Assembly (NCBI RefSeq): GCF_010727325.1
Contig: NZ_AP022565.1
Coordinates: 4,340,001 to 4,404,000, forward strand
DNA length: 64,000 bases
Reading direction: 5' to 3'
Origin: Mycolicibacterium alvei
GTDB taxonomy: Bacteria > Actinomycetota > Actinomycetes > Mycobacteriales > Mycobacteriaceae
Shown: piece by piece, positions 62,321-64,000 of the stretch
Layout: every line of letters starts with the position of its first letter
How positions within the stretch are numbered: the stretch's first letter is position 1
Translations under genes and position numbers: made by a program
The notes under the pieces: model-generated
Told to the model about the DNA's origin: nothing
Databases searched by the model: none
What the model saw: the letters and a program-made list of their open reading frames with translations, nothing else

Positions 62321-62800
62321 TCAGGCCGGGTCGCAGATCACGATCGGGATCTTGCGGTCGGTGTAGGACCGGTAGTTCACGAAGTCGGCATACATGGCGT
62401 CCAGCTTGGGCCAGTACACGTCGCGCTCGGCGTCGGTGGCGTCGCGTGCGGTGAGCTCCAGCGTCTGACGCTTGGTCTGGAACCTCACCCGGGGATTGGC
62501 CACCAGGTTCAGGTACCACATCGGATTGGTGGCCCGCCCGCCCTGCGAGGCGACCAGCACGATGCGCTCGTCCTCCTGCAGGAAAAGCAGCGGGCTGTCG
62601 CGTTCCTCGCCCGACTTGCGCCCGATCGTGGTCAAGATGCCGACCTCGGCGCCGCGCAGGAACTTGTCACCGAACCGCCCGCCCGTCTTCTTGAAGATCC
62701 AGGTCTGGGCGCGTGACATCCACTTGATTGCAGTGCCGGTCGATTTCGCGTTGAGCCGTTCGACCTGTTTGGCGTTGAGCGGGCGAGGGGTGTTGGCCAT
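62321..62800 (-). CDS. F420-dependent Ddn-family oxidoreductase (Rv3547-like)
   Basis: A 159-residue split-beta-barrel protein with IKWMSRAQTWIFKKTGG, VGILTTIGRKSGEERDSPLLF, ASQGGRATNPMWYLNLVANP and LTARDATDAERDVYWPKL. This is the DDN/nitroreductase F420-binding family; Rv3547 (Ddn) of M. tuberculosis lies at the same place next to fadA5 and reduces menaquinone and nitroimidazoles with F420H2. Family is clear; strict orthology is inferred from position. ATG start. Confidence 0.88.
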   Translation of the reverse strand: MANTPRPLNAKQVERLNAKSTGTAIKWMSRAQTWIFKKTGGRFGDKFLRGAEVGILTTIGRKSGEERDSPLLFLQEDERIVLVASQGGRATNPMWYLNLVANPRVRFQTKRQTLELTARDATDAERDVYWPKLDAMYADFVNYRSYTDRKIPIVICDPA

Positions 62801-62810
62801 GCGATGGACC

Positions 62811-63184
62811 TTAACGGCTGAGGAACGGGGTCAGCGACGCGCGGATGTGATGGATCTTTCCGTCCGACGCGGGGATCAGGAACGTCTCGTCGACGTGCGA
62901 GCAGACCCGCCATCCGAACAGCCGTGGCTTGGTCAGCACGTCGAACTTGGCGCGGATGTTGTCGCCGTCGACGCTGAACTCCGGCTCCGTCGTCTTCTCG
63001 ATCAACTTGAACTGCGGGCCGTTGTTCAGGCTGCGGCGCAGGTGATCTCCGGAACGACCGGTCTTCAGCCCCATCTCGATACGGATGCAGTCCGGGGTGA
63101 ACGGCACGTCGTCGGCCTGGTGGGTGACCAGCGCATCGATGTAGGACTGTGCGGCAGCGATCCGGTCCGCGTCCGAGACCGGCA

Positions 63185-63185
<1 letters not shown>
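62811..63185 (-). CDS. Small NTF2/SnoaL-like protein coupled to fadA5
   Basis: A 124-residue protein: AQSYIDALVTHQADDVPFTP, EMGLKTGRSGDHLRRSL, VDGDNIRAKFDVLTKP and FLIPASDGKIHHIRASL. The size and the cone-like beta pattern suggest the NTF2/SnoaL fold (hydratases, isomerases or binding proteins). The GTG at 63185 shares one base with the fadA5 stop (TAGTG), so the two are translationally coupled and it may belong to sterol metabolism. Not present between fadA5 and ddn in my memory of M. tuberculosis. Confidence 0.65.

Positions 63186-64000
<815 letters not shown>

Overview
The window is high-GC actinobacterial chromosome, and its gene content is that of a fast-growing mycobacterium (Mycolicibacterium-type). 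The order kstR / fadE34 / kshB / hsaADCB, then aspB-fadE33-fadE32-fadE31-fadD3 // fadE30-ipdF, kstR2-fadA6, ipdC-ipdB-ipdA-echA20 // two SDRs, and ddn-like / fadA5 follows the Rv3575c-to-Rv3546 block of M. tuberculosis. Here it is broken up by accessory genes. Species assignment is inference from synteny; no rRNA marker is present. Coding density is very high, and no stretch over 300 bases lacks a gene or gene remnant. I saw no tRNA, rRNA, CRISPR array, insertion sequence or prophage gene.

Layout. 0-4.3 kb: a truncated GIY-YIG-like gene, an ArsB/NhaD-type permease, an MBL-fold hydrolase, then a Zur-box-controlled divergent pair: a degenerate CobW-like protein, and the alternative zinc-free ribosomal proteins L28 and L33 followed by an unusual S14-S18 chimera. 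4.3-9.3 kb: a cobalamin riboswitch, a BtuFCD-type ABC importer with a FhuF-like 2Fe-2S protein, then pxpA and bluB (B12 lower-ligand synthesis). 9.4-12 kb: a second Zur box and znuACB. 12-14.6 kb: a LacI regulator, otsB and kstR. 14.8-22.4 kb: the KstR-controlled sterol side-chain and A/B-ring genes fadE34, kshB, hsaADCB. 22.5-24.1 kb: a secreted helical envelope-type protein behind iron-box-like sites.

24.3-32.2 kb: an accessory oxidation island. It has three mycofactocin-type SDRs, a ferredoxin and P450, an aldehyde dehydrogenase, a CMD-like protein and two TetR regulators with recognisable palindromic operators. 33-36.8 kb: an IclR regulator, scoAB and an MHS-type transporter. 36.8-44.5 kb: the HIP (C/D-ring) half of sterol catabolism under KstR2. 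44.6-51.8 kb: a second secreted helical protein, an AraC regulator, a two-component system with a membrane protein, and a hydrolase-AmiS pair. 51.8-58.9 kb: kstR2, fadA6, ipdCBA, echA20 and two SDRs. 59-62.1 kb: two secreted histidine phosphatases with long C-terminal extensions. 62.3-64 kb: a Ddn-like protein, an NTF2-like protein and the 3' part of fadA5.

How it works together. KstR genes take a sterol nucleus through side-chain dehydrogenation (FadE34), 9-alpha-hydroxylation (KshB as reductase) and A/B-ring opening (HsaA-D) to HIP. KstR2 genes activate HIP (FadD3) and dismantle rings C and D (IpdF, FadE30/33, IpdC, EchA20, IpdAB, FadA6). FadA5 belongs to side-chain thiolysis. The zinc and cobalamin genes form a separate metal/cofactor homeostasis block. 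The most unusual observations are the in-frame rpsN2-rpsR2 fusion and a C-terminal module (core GATxL[ST]xGNKAxPG) shared by three otherwise different secreted proteins.
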